Assembly (NCBI RefSeq): GCF_964340395.1 | Contig: NC_135555.1 | Coordinates: forward strand, 18,401,615 to 18,465,614 | Origin: Glandiceps talaboti | Taxonomy: Eukaryota; Hemichordata; Enteropneusta; Spengelidae | DNA: 64,000 nt | Reading direction: 5' to 3' | Shown: one piece after another, positions 12,540 to 25,607 of the stretch | Layout: every line of letters starts with the position of its first letter | Numbering within the stretch: the stretch's first letter is position 1 | Translations under genes and position numbers: made by a program | Notes under the pieces: model-generated | Told to the model about the DNA's origin: nothing | What the model saw: only the letters and a program-made list of their open reading frames with translations | Database searches by the model: none

Positions 12540-13195
12540 GTCAGATTAAAAAAAAAGTCAAAAAGAGAATTAAAGCAAACCAAATAGATGTTATTGTACC
12601 CTGCAACACTCATCCGTTTTACAAATTAACCAAGGCCTCTCCTAATAGTTCCTAGACTTATGAGATTACAAAGGTAACAATTGTTTTCCAAGTTCTTTTC
12701 ACACAATACTAGCATAAGGTTTTATAAATGTGATGCTAATTACGATATATGAGATAAAACGTGTGCAAAAAGAGAACTAAAGCAAAGCAAATTGATGATA
12801 CACTTCCTGAAAAAACAAAATTCAAGCAAAACAAATTGAGGCTATCAAACCCTACCACATTCAACTGTTTTATGTTACAATCAACCTAAGCCTTTCTTAA
12901 TGGCTACTAGACTGGTGAGATTAGATACAAATTTTTTCCAAGTTTTAATGCCAAGTTTTAGAATTGTATAAAACATCACCCAAGGAAACAATTTTCCTAG
13001 CAAGGATTCCAAACTTAAAGTAAAAAGAAATTGATGCGACACTACAATTTTTAAATATCTGTTTTAGGAATACCAATTTGAAAGCCTTTCTTAGGAGTTA
13101 CTAGACATGAAAGATATAAGATACGACTATGTTTTCCACATAATGCCAAGTTTTAGAAATGTATAAAACATCACCCACGGAAACAATTTCATTGG
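12540..13195. repeat. Degenerate tandem array, about 190-255-bp unit, three copies
   Basis: Three copies share, in order, AAAGCAAACCAAAT-like sequence, CTTAGGAGTTACTAGAC-like sequence (near 12,640, 12,896 and 13,088), a GAGATTA or GATATAAGATAC block, TTTTCCAAGT and, in the last two, GTATAAAACATCACCCA. Spacing varies by indels. The copies are clearly old and non-coding. Confidence 0.7.
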
Positions 13196-13259
13196 ACAGA
13201 AAGAGAGAACTTCTGTACATCTGAGTAAACTGGCATGATCGGAATTAGCGGCGACTTAC

Positions 13260-13348
13260 AGGAAGGGACTGAACATTTCAGCAATCAAAGCATGGCTTTT
13301 GTACGCAGCTGCAAGATTTGTCATCTGGATATTTCTAATCTCCAAATG
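13260..13348 (-). CDS. Candidate internal exon (exon C) of the minus-strand gene
   Basis: Its donor is one of the best in the window (TCCT/GTAAGTCGCC). Only one minus-strand frame is open from the acceptor GAATTATGAAAG to the donor, giving 29 residues such as NIQMTNLAAAYKSHALIAEM followed by FSPF. It begins in phase 0 and ends with two bases of a split codon, which is exactly what the exon at 5,233-5,383 needs. The composition is that of a helical soluble protein. The acceptor is moderate; a second AG eleven to sixteen bases further in is possible. Function unknown. Confidence 0.4.
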
Positions 13349-16169
13349 CTTTCATAATTCAGACAGGAGATACTACACGACACCTGAGTTTGCACACTAA
13401 GCTTCATTCACGCGATATGGATTTGGAATGTCGGAAAAATATAGACGCACAATGACGTGTTTTTTTTAACTCCTCTTACCTTGATCAGATCTAGATAGGA
13501 GCCGAATGACAAAACTTGGAGAGGTGTCTGTGCATGTGTGTCTACAATAGGGGAAATGAAAGTATTGATACTTGAGATTTTGAGAGAGACACCATCATCT
13601 GTTTGTGGGATCACAGGTGCAGTTTGATCCCATTATGACCACTGAATACCAGTTAAGTGGAATCAATATGTATGAAAACATGAATATATTTGCTCACTGC
13701 TGCTAGATAGAAAACCATTAGTGAAATGCGTTCTATTATGACATGCTGGAGAATAAAAAAGCACAGGGAATTCTTGATGTCTGTCTTGGGAAAACAGTTA
13801 CCTTGAGGGTACAAGTAAAGGGGAGAGGTGCAGAAGCAAAACATGCCTGTAATAGCACTACTGTGGATGGTAATATATGACACAAGTAATTGCTGTTTTT
13901 ACTCTAGTGTACCTAAGATATACAGCCTTGTGTAAAAATCAGGAATATGGCATGGGGAAACTGTGAAGAAATACATTAAGTTTGAGTGCACAGCCAGTTG
14001 ATGCAATTAAGCAAATTGTGGTAGGGAAGAAAGCAAGGCCGTCCATACAGATTACATCTGGGATTTGAAGAACAGTCTTTCTGCATAAGTTGATTTGATC
14101 TCATACAAGTTTGCAATACAAATGACTGCTAGGTTCAAACTGAAGAAAACTTTCACCACTTGTCTACATGATACATGCAAGCAGTTGTGATGGTCAAATT
14201 TTAGCTTCCATGTAATCAAAATATCTTAAAGGAACTAGGAAAGGAATATTTCCCAAAGTTTCAACGAGAATTACTAAATTTTTTCTGTTTGATTTATAAG
14301 ATATTATGACACTAATTTTGAAGTAAATGATGCCTGCAAGGCTCAAACAGCACTAAGGTGAATAATGCATATTTATTATAACTGTATGACGCAAGTAATC
14401 AGGACCTTTACTCTAGTGTACCATAGCCAAAAATAAAACCTTCAGTAAAAATTTAAAAATTTGCCATAGAATGTTAATGTTGTAGACGCATTCTTTTCAT
14501 TTTAATACAGGACAAAAATACTGTTCTTCATCTTGCAGCAATTTATGTTTTGTAATATATCCTGTCCATTACAAAATCATTTTGCTGGAGGCTTTGATTT
14601 TCCCAATGAATAGAAAATATCTGTTGACCTTTCTGCTATCTCTGACTTTGTGATTTTGTCGTTAGCTCTCCCAAAATGAACCTTCTCTATTACCTACAAA
14701 AAAGTGTTTATCTTCAACTTTTTACTTCGTGACAGCACCTTTAGGGCATTTTAAGTATTCTTTACTTCCATATTTTAACCACTAAAGTGATGGAAAGACT
14801 GATAGAAAGATCATTTTCTTAAGGCAACTAACAGATGGGTTTGATCAGTTTTCTCAAGTTATATCATATTTCTCTGACATATAATATGGATTTCTATTCT
14901 ATTTCCTTTTCATGATTTGGGGCAGCAACACCTTTTTTTTCATTCCTACTTTCATAATTGTTTGTATCGACCACCTATTGTGGTATTTCTGTGTTGGCAA
15001 CAGTATCTGTCATAGCACCCACTATCTCAAGTTCTGTTTTGTTCTTGGTATTGCTCACCCATACATCTTGCAGTGTGACATATATTGATATAATAAATTT
15101 TCTTCTAACTAACAATAAAAGAAAAACGTTTTTTTTTAAAGGGTTTCACATTTCTCACAATTTTTTTTTAAGAACTGAAAAACAATTAAAACCGGTTCCA
15201 TGCACTGTGTAAACTATATCAGTATGTACATAAGACTTTAAATATGCTTGTTTTCTTCCAAGTCATTGTGAAAATAAGAAGTTAAATTGTCATTTTCCAA
15301 ACTATACGTAAGAGCTGATAACTATGCATGCATGATGTGATTCCCACCCAGCTTTCTCCAGTATCACAATAGAAGGCACAAATGCGGAACAATATTTTAT
15401 AAACAATCTGCCATCAATACATCAAAAAATTAATTGTCTGTGTCATGTATACAGTCCATTTCCTTCCAAGGCCAGAATACTTATCGACAATCTGGAGCTG
15501 ATTTATAACAAAATAACAATTTTTATTTTTCTTTCCTCTTGATCCTCTTCACACTGCGCACCATAAATTCTTACACTATATTCCCCCTTCCTTGACAGAT
15601 TTTTAACACATTTCCAGTGATGTGTGTGATGGGGCCACCGCCCTGAGTAATCCCTTAGGGTCTGTCTAGGAACACTGCATCTCCAGAACCCCCTTTTTAT
15701 GACCGTATAACTTTTATAGTATCATTAAAAAGTATTAGTATTAGCAGAAATGACGACAGCATGATTCAAAAACAATGCCGGCGTGTTCCCTAGTGAAAAC
15801 CCATATGGATCAATAACTCAATTCCCACAATCCATTTGTTGTCTACATCTGTTTGTTAAACTCATTTCCAATAGCATCAAAATACTACATTGATTAGTTT
15901 CAATTTCATTTCACCGACATGTAGTTCTGATCAATGCTGTTCCCCCATTTGTCTATTCTACAACATAGTAGTACGTGTAACTTAGGCACTGACAACATAG
16001 AAGTATACGTAACTTTTTAAGTGTTGTTCTTGGATCAGGTTGATAATGATTGTTTAAGACTCCATGGTACCATTCACTGACGTTTCAAGAGCAAATTTAG
16101 TATATTTGTACTCTAAAAATTAAAGCTATCAACACCAAAATAAAGAGATTTTGTAACGTTACATCACTC
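13349..16169. other. Unannotated stretch, possible old duplication
   Basis: Two segments near 13,845-13,950 and 14,325-14,470 share GACACAAGTAATTGC or GACGCAAGTAATCAGG-like sequence followed by TTTACTCTAGTGTACC, suggesting an old duplication about 500 bp apart. No gene was recognised. The 84-codon plus frame at 14,958 is hydrophobic and AT-driven, with no splice support. Confidence 0.45.
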
Positions 16170-16560
16170 TGCCTCACCTCACCTCACCTAAAATCTTATG
16201 CATCCCAAAACGGTAGTTTCCCAAGTTTATTTTCCAGCCAGGATTACCTTCAAAAATTATCGGTTTATATAATCAGGAAACACAGTACCCTAACCCTCCA
16301 ATGTTGGCAATGTAACATATTAATATAAGTTCATTTCCATAACATGTTTTGTCCTTTCTTGAAAGAATTAACCTGTCTCCCCCCCCCCCCCCCACCTTTT
16401 TATGCATCCCTATAATGGTGGTACCTCCCTAAGTTTATTTTCCGGCCAGGATTACCTTCCAAACTTACCTGCTACATATATAATCAGGAAACAGATTACT
16501 CTCCCGCCCATTAAATCTCCTAACAAAATAAAAGCTACTTCCATCACAAAAAATTAAACA
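16170..16560. repeat. Tandem duplication, about 215-225 bp, two copies
   Basis: Each copy contains CTTTTTATGCATCCC-like sequence, then AAGTTTATTTTCC, GCCAGGATTACCTTC and ATATAATCAGGAAACA in the same order. The second copy includes a run of about 15 C (about 16,379-16,393). A splice-like segment with good acceptor and donor lies inside the second copy on the minus strand but is not kept by the first copy. Confidence 0.75.
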
Positions 16561-16984
16561 GTCTACATATGTACAAGTTCTTCACAGAAACACAGCACAT
16601 ACCCATTTCCACTTCAATTATCACTTATCATCATGTAACAATCCTAATTTACCACTTTCCATCATTCACGCTTTCTATTTTCACACTCTTTTGTCATCAA
16701 CTTTATCTCTCCGGTCATTTCCAGTTGATACTATCTAAAAGGACACGTTGTTTACTACCCACTTTTATTCCTCAACATCATTGACTAAATTTTTATGAGT
16801 TCACTTTACATCAGTGTTAGTAAAATAACCAATATGTTATCATTTTCAATGAAAAGACTCACACGAGTACTCGTAAATTTGGCCAAATTATGTACAAGAG
16901 TCATAAACAACAATTCATCTCCGGCAAATAATACATTCCCATATTTCTCATTTCAGAAAGGTCATATAGGTAATTTACAGGTAC

Positions 16985-17271
16985 ATGTATGAATAGGAAC
17001 AAACGGTTGACATTTTGTAGTGCTAATTTCATGGTGTACTAGTAAAGAGAATCTGACATTGATGATGGACAGTGGGGAGGAAACGTTTTCAATATCGCTG
17101 ACTGGGAGGTATAACCTACCTGAGTTCATTATAAGATTATATGAATAGAAACAGACAGTTGACATTTTGTAGTGCTAATTTATGCTATATACTGGAACAG
17201 AGGTTCTGACACTAACGATGGACAGTGGCGAGCTGAGTGGGAGGTATAATCTACCTGAGTTCATTAGATGG
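16985..17271. repeat. Tandem duplication, about 160-170 bp, two copies
   Basis: Both copies read GTTGACATTTTGTAGTGCTA, then a variable spacer, GATGGACAGTGG, GGGAGGTATAA, CTACCTGAGTTCATTA. The second copy runs into a G homopolymer at 17,272-17,288. Confidence 0.8.
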
Positions 17272-17288
17272 GGGGGGGGGGGGGGGGG
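17272..17288 (+). repeat. G homopolymer tract
   Basis: About 17 consecutive G, directly at the end of the duplicated segment. It is long enough to be quadruplex-prone and length-unstable. Confidence 0.85.
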
Positions 17289-20200
17289 CTCACACAAATT
17301 TAACATTGAGTTTGTAATTGGTGATCAAAAATGACCTCTAACACCTCCCCTTCACCTTATACCCAAACCCATCCCATCCCTTACCCCATTGAATTTGAAA
17401 CCCCCTCCATCAATCCCTATCCCTCATAGCTACCCTAAAGTCAACTCTCCCTCACACCACATAAAATACTCGGCTCAAAATGAGCAATAGTCCAGAGTAC
17501 ATACAAGGTATATATGTTACTAAAAATTGCATCTAGACTACCTTAACGGTGGTAGTCTGTTATTAAAACCAACATAAATCAATAAAAAATTGTAGTGGAA
17601 ACAGTTCATTAGGCCATTAAAATCTAACTACTAAGCTTTGAAGTTAAATTCATGTCCTTTAAAACCAATGATCCCTCTAAGATGGTGATTCTTAGCACTA
17701 TAACAACCCTCCCAACTAAGATGAACATTCAGTGATTTATGAAGCATCATGTAATGATGTAAATTAAAAGAGTTTTCTATAAAAATTGGCTTTCTTTGTT
17801 TTTTCAACTTATGTTATTAATAAAATGCTGTTAGTTCATTCTAAAAGTTAATACATACAGATCAACTTGGTTCATGTACATCATGTGAACCATCTAGCAA
17901 AACACAGGAATATTTCTCTGTACTTGTTTTTTCAGGTGGTATATATTGTTAGCTTAGAATCAAACCATGGGGATTTTGTTCTCGCATTTCCCCTACTGCC
18001 ATTTTGCTCTGTGCAGCCGGCATTTAAATTAATGAAACTTTGGGCAGAAATCAGATACAAATTCTTATTGGATTTAACATTTTCCCCAAAAGTGTAAGGT
18101 GATGTCAATATTAAACGTCATCATGTGCCAGGAATGGTTGGGGAAAAGGGAGAGCAAAATGACATGACTGGATTCAAGTTATAAAATTAGAGACTATAGA
18201 AGCAATTTAAGATAATTTTTTTTCAGTGATGATTCTGTTTTGAGGTGGATATAGGGGACGGTGGTGTATTCCCGAAAGTTCAAGATGTTTGCACTTCCCA
18301 GATTTATAATCACTGACCCATTTAAAAGTATAATTTGTGTTGATTTGCTGAAGTACATTGCAGCTATGATCTTCCTTCCATCCTTCCAAGGCTTTTTTTT
18401 CATATTACAGATTATACAATTACAAACCAACGAGGGATAGCATGACTGTAGACACAAGAGAGAGACACACACAGAGAATCAAACCATTTTATAATGCCTT
18501 TGAAACTAATGAATATAGAAGTTCGCATACGAGACCATCATACTAAGTAACAGAGAATTAAAATAACGAGTACATGCAGTGTAATATTTATAATAAGGAT
18601 AAATTGTGTATCCTTATAGCAAGGTTAGATGGAAGTCAATACCATATAAGAGTCTAAGGAATGATAAATAGTGACATGTAGCACTTCAATTTCAATACAT
18701 AATCAAAGTTAGTTAACGTACAAATCCAAGTCACAAATCACGACTGCTAATAAATGCTTATAATAATAACTTGAGTTCAAATACCACAGGAGGCATATCC
18801 ATATGACATTCCCTATGGACAGGAGACTAGAATGATCCATGTGTACCTTGAGATCCACCTGCACTCCATGGATATGACACAGTTCTACGGTGATGGATTG
18901 AAAAGCGATCAGGAAAAGCTCTGCTGGGCAGAAACTTGTACAACTTATATAAGTAATCATGTACCTGAACTACTATATGAATATAAATCTGATGAATGAC
19001 AGGAGCGCAGTTGAATGAATTATACAAAAGTGAAAGAGCACAATGAACTTTGCACACAAATGCACCATAAAATTGAAGAAATAGCATACAGTTATGATAA
19101 GCAATCTTCCAAATGTCTAGTTAGTATATTACATGTCATGACTAATATTTCACCCATAATGATGATATTAGTAATCTAATACTTTGCATAAATCAAAAAA
19201 TTAATATTCATTTGACTATTGATTACTTTGCATATTAGAAGTTTATAATATGCAAAATCTTGTTTCACAGGATTTAATTTGTAGATATTGTGTTTGGAAT
19301 TATTTTAGATCATTGTGTTGTTGAGGGATATGGTATCCATTTTTCGTGTGTTTTTTTTTATTGTGATTTCAACACTCCACTTTCTATTAAGTACTTTGTG
19401 TGTGTGCCTTTATAGAAAATGTCAGCACTCCATGTTCTTGTGTATGTATGTATGTGAGTGTGTGTGCTGTTATTCGAGATGTCGACACTTTATATTGATT
19501 TGTGCATGCATGCGTGTGTGTACCATTCTTGGAGATCTCAATACTTCACATTCAATTGTTTGCCAAAGGCAACAGGTCAGTGTGGGTATGTGACTGTGCC
19601 AAACACCACAGTCAGAACACTTCTGAGGAGTCTACTGCTACCTATCCACATTACATGCTAGTGACAAGCTGAGAGTGTGGTCGCAGCTGGCTTCAGTGAG
19701 GTTGTTAGAAATAAATGCTAGAAACAAAACAGTGTGCATTAGGAATTCCCAATGGCATTAGAACACTGAGTAAATCAGTGCAACTCACAGTAAATCATAT
19801 TATCTGTGATTTCAAAAGAGCTTGAAGAAAGTGTAATTGACATAAATAACACATCAGAGCTTTCAGTAGGAGTGTGCAGAAAGAAGCAAATCAGCTTTGA
19901 CTACTAAGAAGCCTCCCCGATGACTGCTCATAACCACTATAACATGGGACCCTTCATTGGCATACACGCCTTTAAAACCCTATTACAACACACCATGACC
20001 TGTCCATACTTCTCTCCTGAAAAAAAAATGGCGATTCATTCATCTCAATTCCCTCGAGTTTTGATGCTATTTAAAAGTTGGCACCCACCGTCCTTTTAAG
20101 AATTATAATTGTGTGCATTTGGCCTCCCCGGACAATTTCTAGCCCAAAATCTAATTTCTGAATCAGCACAATATTGCAGTGGTTTCAGCTAAGGTAGGCT

Positions 20201-20483
20201 GGGAATTGGTAATTAGGTTTCTTAGCATGAGAGAAATGGATGGGGTGGTTTTCACAGATCAGAAAACTTAATTAGATTTTTTTACGTGGCCAAAAAAAAA
20301 AAAAAATCACGGCAAGGAACTGAAGCATAACATCCTCAGCATCTTGGATGAGCATCAAATTTAATCAGTAATATGTCTAAATGCAAATGTGCAATTCACA
20401 CCTGAGATCATTCATGAGAAGAATATTTTAATTAGGGGCTCAGTTCTAGATGACTAGCAAACATACTTGGAGAAACTGCTCAC
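17289..20483. other. Unannotated stretch
   Basis: Pyrimidine-rich from 17,340 to 17,460 (CCCATCCC-type), then AT-rich. GT-rich patches with TGTGTG and GCATGCATGCGTG lie at 19,395-19,525. Short open frames there follow the GT repeats. No gene was recognised. Confidence 0.5.
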
Positions 20484-20556
20484 ATTTTGTCCGTCGTGAT
20501 TGGTATGATCATTATCCTCCTCAACACTAACATGTGTGTTCAGGATTTGGCTCATT
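20484..20556 (-). CDS. Candidate internal exon (exon E) of the minus-strand gene
   Basis: An acceptor CATTTCATTAAACAG and a donor AAAT/GTGAGC bound 73 bp that are open in one minus-strand frame. It begins with one base completing a split codon, then gives MSQILNTHVSVEEDNDHTNH and a short DGQN, and ends in phase 0. This acidic polar stretch could be a linker. It is the only candidate seen between 13.3 and 37.5 kb that satisfies both flanking phases (37,503 exon: ends phase 2; 13,348 exon: starts phase 0). The surrounding frame stays open for 95 codons on the minus strand, so the boundaries are uncertain. Confidence 0.3.
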
Positions 20557-21039
20557 CTGTTTAATGAAATGTGTTGGACAAATATACAACATGTCCTGCA
20601 CAGAATACACATTAACCTGTCGTTAAAGCACACTTTTCCCGCCCAAGTTTCTTGGAACAAAATTTCAACTTTCCCCATAAAATTTTGGGCAAATCTCAAT
20701 TTTTTAAAAACTGAAGTCATCAGAATAAATGTGTTGGACAAATATTTTAAACTGAATAATAGGAAATCTCTTGTAAATTGATGCCTGTTTTTTTTTTAAA
20801 AGTGATGAAATTACAAAGCAATTAACAAACAGGAGTTTACAATTACAGGTAGCTCTACTGCTACTAAATTACTAATTACTGTAATTTGTTTTAGCCGATT
20901 ATGTTATGCCATAATAATAATCTCATTTCTTTTTTGTTAGTTTCTGCTGGTATCATCATGATATCATTTTTATAGTTTGCTGTTATTTGCTCATATTTAC
21001 ATCAGATCCATCTTAGTTTGTACACTACCAAACATTTTA

Positions 21040-21372
21040 CCATGCATAAGCCCAAATATGGAATTTGTACCATGGTCATGCTACATCAAGACTATGTCAT
21101 GACAACGCACGTCTATGTCACTGGTTCTGCTGTGTTTGAAATATGAGTCAAAACATTCAAAATTGCCATTAATTTCCCCGATTTTTCTTTGATATTACTG
21201 GTGCTGGTATAATTTTGCTAATCTATTCTCCAATATTTTTCTTCATTTAGCTAGAAAATATGTGTAACCTAAGGGTTTTGCAACTACTCGTCTAGCAACT
21301 CGAAGTGACAGACCCCTTAGGTCACTCATATTTTCCTTGGCTGAACGAAGAAAAATATTGGGGAATAACATA
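21040..21372 (+). mobile_element. Family B hairpin-ended element, copy B2
   Basis: The body shares CACGTCTATGTCACTGGTTC and GGTGCTGGTATAAT with the other copies. The 3' part is a hairpin: CCAATATTTTTCTTCATTTA, a GTAACCTAAGGG arm, the centre CTCGTCTAGCAACTCG, then CCCCTTAGGTCAC and CTGAACGAAGAAAAATATTG. Arms are near 60 bp with mismatches. No coding frame. Confidence 0.8.
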
Positions 21373-22280
21373 TGTGAAAAAACTATGGCTGTAAGTATTT
21401 TTTGATATATAGTAATCAAGTAACACATATTGACAACACCAAACAGTCATGGATAATTACTTCTATTCCTGTGAAATACATCAAAAAGTTACTGAAAAAC
21501 AAGTTTATTTACTTTTTGTCAGTCCTCTTTCTCCCAACTTATACTTAGTTGCATACAAACAAATACCCCCTTAGGAAGAGGATTAATTTATTTATTTTGT
21601 AATTCATTTTTTTGACGAGTGAAATATTTGGTACTGGACAAGTTAATAAGATATGGTACTGGAAGTGGACAACACTTCTGATTCGTTACTATTTTCAGTC
21701 TTGTTGCTCAGAACTCAACCTGAAAAATTTGCCCATTACTATATAATAAAATGTTATTATCACAACAAAGCTTGTAAAAATCTCTGTCTTAAACCAACTC
21801 TACTCCATCTCTATCTTTATAGAGTGAATCAGAGTCAAGTTTCCTCTACTATACCGGGCTATAAATGTAAACTGACATACCATCCTTTGAAATCAAAACC
21901 ATACGATCAAAGTGAAATTTTTTTATGAAGTGAAAATCACATCATTCGACACTTTGGAGTGTGGCCATAAATATCCTTATTGCTCACACAAATACCAACA
22001 ATTCCAACACCAGCCCTGCTCATTGGTGATTCAGTGTTGTTATCATGCCTACATGTATGTATATCATCACATTGCAATGCATGCATAATGATGTAGGTAC
22101 TGTACGGTGAATGGCACATTCATAATACATGTTTTCAGTATTATAAATTTCTATCACACACACACTGGCACTTATACGACATGAAATGATATTAAACTAC
22201 TACTGCTGACTTATTCAATGTATAGTACATCAAAGGCATTGATATGTGTCTGCTACACAACACAATGTTGCATAATAGCA

Positions 22281-22455
22281 CAGTACAACACAACACAACA
22301 CAACACAACGCAACACAATGCAACACAATGCAATGTAACGCAGTGCAATGCAACACAACACAACACAATGCAATGCAACACAACGCAACACAACTCAACA
22401 CAACACAACGCAACGCAGCACAATGCAACACAACATAATGCAATACAATATTACA
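22281..22455 (+). repeat. Pentanucleotide array of CACAA, CGCAA and TGCAA units
   Basis: About 35 pentamers, nearly all CACAA, CGCAA or TGCAA. The 5-bp period leaves every frame open on both strands over this stretch, so the ORFs of 64-93 codons here are artefacts (repeating TQHN on plus, cysteine- and valine-rich on minus). Confidence 0.9.
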
Positions 22456-22504
22456 CATTACATATCAAACAATACAGCGTAACATTAAATAACACCTGAC
22501 ACAA

Positions 22505-22800
22505 CACTAAACAAAACAAAACAAAACAAAACATCCAAATGTAAGCATACAAAGCAACAGAACATAACATTTTTTATGTATTAAACAATATAGCACAACA
22601 AAACATTATACACAGTAAAAGAATCAAACACAACACAATGCAACATAAAACAATAACACAACACTTAACATAACATAACATAACATAACATAACATAGCA
22701 TAACATAACATAACATAACATAACAATTTACATGTACATTACATCACATCACATTGCATCACATCACATTAACATAACAGAACATAACAAATTCTCAACA
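22505..22800 (+). repeat. Mixed ACAAA, ATAAC and CATCA pentamer repeats
   Basis: AAAAC units at about 22,508-22,532, perfect ATAAC units at about 22,665-22,727 with one ATAGC variant, and CACAT or CATCA units to about 22,770. All are pentamer-based and adjoin the CACAA-type array, as if one pentamer tract had drifted into several. Confidence 0.85.
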
Positions 22801-23360
22801 ATTTCTTCAAAGTCTATTATCATTACTCTTAAAGGAAATTTGACATGTCTAATTTTGGAAGACAACTGTAATACAGAATTGACAAACTTAAGAATCATGA
22901 GACTTCTGGCAGAAGTTTGAAGGAAAACTTAACTTAAAGAGTTTGTGAAAGTGAGTCCCAAAGGCCAAGGTGGTGCCTGTACTAATTCTTGCATTCCTGA
23001 TTGCTGAAGAAATGAAGGATTAATTCAATTCCCTGGGTTAGTCTGATAGGCTGTCTGGTGCCTAGACATTAGTTGAGGGAATTCAACCGTGTATCAGTAT
23101 GGGAATTGTACATTGTATTACAACTTATACAAGACAAATCACTTCTGTTGTGTTGTTCCACTGCCTAGACACACATGAAGTAATACAAACACAATATCAT
23201 GCACTGATTTATTCCATAATTTTATGAGTGTTTTTTTTTCATGTTCGTTTTGAAGAAAATCTCTTTTAATTTTTATTCATATATGATTTATATATTTGCA
23301 TTTCAGAAAGAATGGATCTACTGTTATTGTCTTCACAATAATAAGATTTTAAATTTGCTC

Positions 23361-23735
23361 TGGACTAAAAAAAATTGCTGTTTGGTTCCGGTTACCTGTC
23401 CCCACTTAGCTTTTTCACTGCCGACGCTAAACTTTTTTTTTTACGTATTCAAGAAAAAAATAATAAAATTGTGAAGTCTCACGAGAAATTGTGGATGCAG
23501 AAACTGACATCAACTTAAAAAGACAAAATGCAAACTATTCTTCCAATCTGTAATGGCTGTACATCCGATAGGAAGAAATAAATAACACAGAGACCATCCG
23601 GGAAAACAATGTAAAACCTGAACTAGAGACTCACATAGAAAAAAAAAAAAATAAAATAAATAAAACATCTTCCTACCCCACCTATTCTAAAATTGAGCGT
23701 ATCGAAACCACCCAATTTTTTTTTATTAGGCCTTA
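23361..23735 (+). mobile_element. Family A element, copy A2 (both ends present)
   Basis: The left end has ACTAAAAAAAATTGCTG followed by GGTTCCGGTTACC. The interior has CTTCCAATCTGTAATGGC. The right end has CTATTCTAAAATTGAGCG, then CCAATTTTTTTTTATTAGG and CCTTA. The two ends are approximate inverted repeats of about 35 bp. Length is about 375 bp. No protein is encoded. Confidence 0.8.
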
Positions 23736-25607
23736 TATATAAAAGTTTTAAATTTTGAAATAAGATGGTAAATTATTTATTTTCAATTTAAAAACAAAAA
23801 AATTTTGTATTTCTGTTTGAAGTTTTAAACAAATTATGGATAAATGTAGATGCAATTTGGTACATATAGCTGTTATTTTCGTATCTATGTTACCAATATC
23901 CTAACACAATGATACAAACTTTATAACTTTTCATATTCACTAGATTTCTCCCTGTTTGAGTTTTGTGACTAAAACTATGGCCAGAATTCAATGATAGGAA
24001 GTTATCTAAATTTTACCAGATTCCTCCCTCCCCCTCGCTAACTGGACTTCTAGTAAACCCTTGTAAAATTAATTTTACACTTGAACAAGCATCAAATCGG
24101 GTTCAGTGATATGCATTCACTACAACCCTTCTCATTACACAGCTATGACTCAGTTAATCGTTTTGACTCTTTCAGATTTATATTTCAAAGATATATAGGT
24201 TATCGTAGAGTTCTAACAGTTTACTGAGAATGTATTGTACATCCTTTATTTTGGAGACAATTTCTTAACATCTGACTGCAGAAGTGTGTCTCGAAAACTG
24301 AACATCTTTCTATGTTATAAAGTCTTCAGTGAAATTTATTTATCGTATAGTTCTAATGGTTTAGTGAAATGAGCTGTACAGTTTCTGAATTTTTCTAATA
24401 AGTGGAGAAAATTTGATGGTAGGCTGGCAAAAGTTTCAGGTAGTTTTTGTACATACAAGGCAAACATTAGTCTTTACTTAACATTCCCTGATTTAGTTTG
24501 TCAGAGTTGCAACAGTATAGTGAAACGAGTTACACATTTTGAGAAATTTTCAACTGTGCTTCAAAAACTTGTTGGTTACCTGCAAAAGTTTTACGTATAG
24601 TCACAAAAGTGAGCAAACATAATTCTATCCTTTAAAGGACCATGTCTCAATCCTGGGCCATCACATTAGCATTAAGATAATTATCTCATCAGTGGAACCA
24701 TAAAAGATTTACATGGGATCATTCTTTTGTTCTGGACAAACATTTTCTTCAGCTCTGCCAAATAACTGTTTTTTCATACTTAGATTTTAATCCTAATCTA
24801 AAGTGGGTCTTTTTAAAGAGACTCTGATTCTAGAATTGTAACACTGAAAATTAACTTTATATGAGTCTATTAATGGGGAATACACACAATGCATTCAATT
24901 TGACAGCAGCGAGTAGCAAACTTCTTGAAAAGACCAGCTGACATGTGAAACTAGTCGAAGATTTAATCTGTTTTTAGTACTCACTTACTGCTGATACAGC
25001 AGTGAGTGCCGACACTTCTGTCTATGTCATCTTCTCCTACCCTTTAGGTGTCAAAGACGAGTAGTTGAAAGTATTTCAAAGTTACTCATTGTCGTGGTCG
25101 TCTCATTACAGCGTTAGTTGTTTGTTACGTTTCCATACACTCCTGTCTGAATTACACCTACACTGTCTGTATTGAGTTTTGCTGTAAGGTCTCGACCTCT
25201 CCATTCAAAACTCTGTTGACATGCTGAAAACAATCCACTATGGAACACTGCTAAAGTACTCAATTCTCCACGGAATAACACTACTATCGCATAGAAGTAT
25301 TGCTGTGGGCATGTTTAACAATTACACAACCGTACAGAGTGGCAAGAATCAAAATCATTACTTACACATCACGGTACCCAATGTAATTTGTCAAACGCAG
25401 TCCTGTAAAAAGTGCTCTGTCATTACACTACAACTGACTGTTTTGTCAATTACAACATTTTATAGCAATGTACTTCATAAGAATTTAAGGCCCCAGAACA
25501 TTTGTCTACTAATTGTGTCACTTGTGAATTGCTATATGTACTTTTTGAACTAGCCTGGAACCCATTCTAAAGACATACAGTGTCTTTACTTGACAAATAA
25601 ATAGTGT
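23736..25607. other. Unannotated stretch with a stray 110-bp repeat unit
   Basis: Segments near 24,190-24,600 repeat GTTCTAA(C/T)(A/G)GTTTA(C/G)TGA and related motifs about every 130-180 bp, suggesting a very old tandem array. At 24,920-25,000 a copy of the 5.6-kb repeat unit is seen (CTTCTTGAAAAGACC and TACTCACTTACTGCTGATAC). The 110-codon plus frame at 25,221-25,553 has no splice or start support. Confidence 0.45.

Noticed and set aside
16467-16517. Minus-strand 51-bp segment with strong acceptor (TTTTATTTTGTTAG) and donor (GCAG/GTAAGT)
   Set aside because: It lies in one copy of a tandem duplication; the other copy does not keep the splice sites, and two frames are open, so it is more likely chance.
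20536-20781. 81-codon plus-strand frame
   Set aside because: Overlaps a longer open minus-strand frame, is AT-driven and has no splice signals in usable phase.
25364-25400. Minus-strand 37-bp segment between CACTTTTTACAG and ATGT/GTAAGT
   Set aside because: The splice sites are good, but the exon would be only 37 bp, and its phases do not fit the neighbouring candidates.
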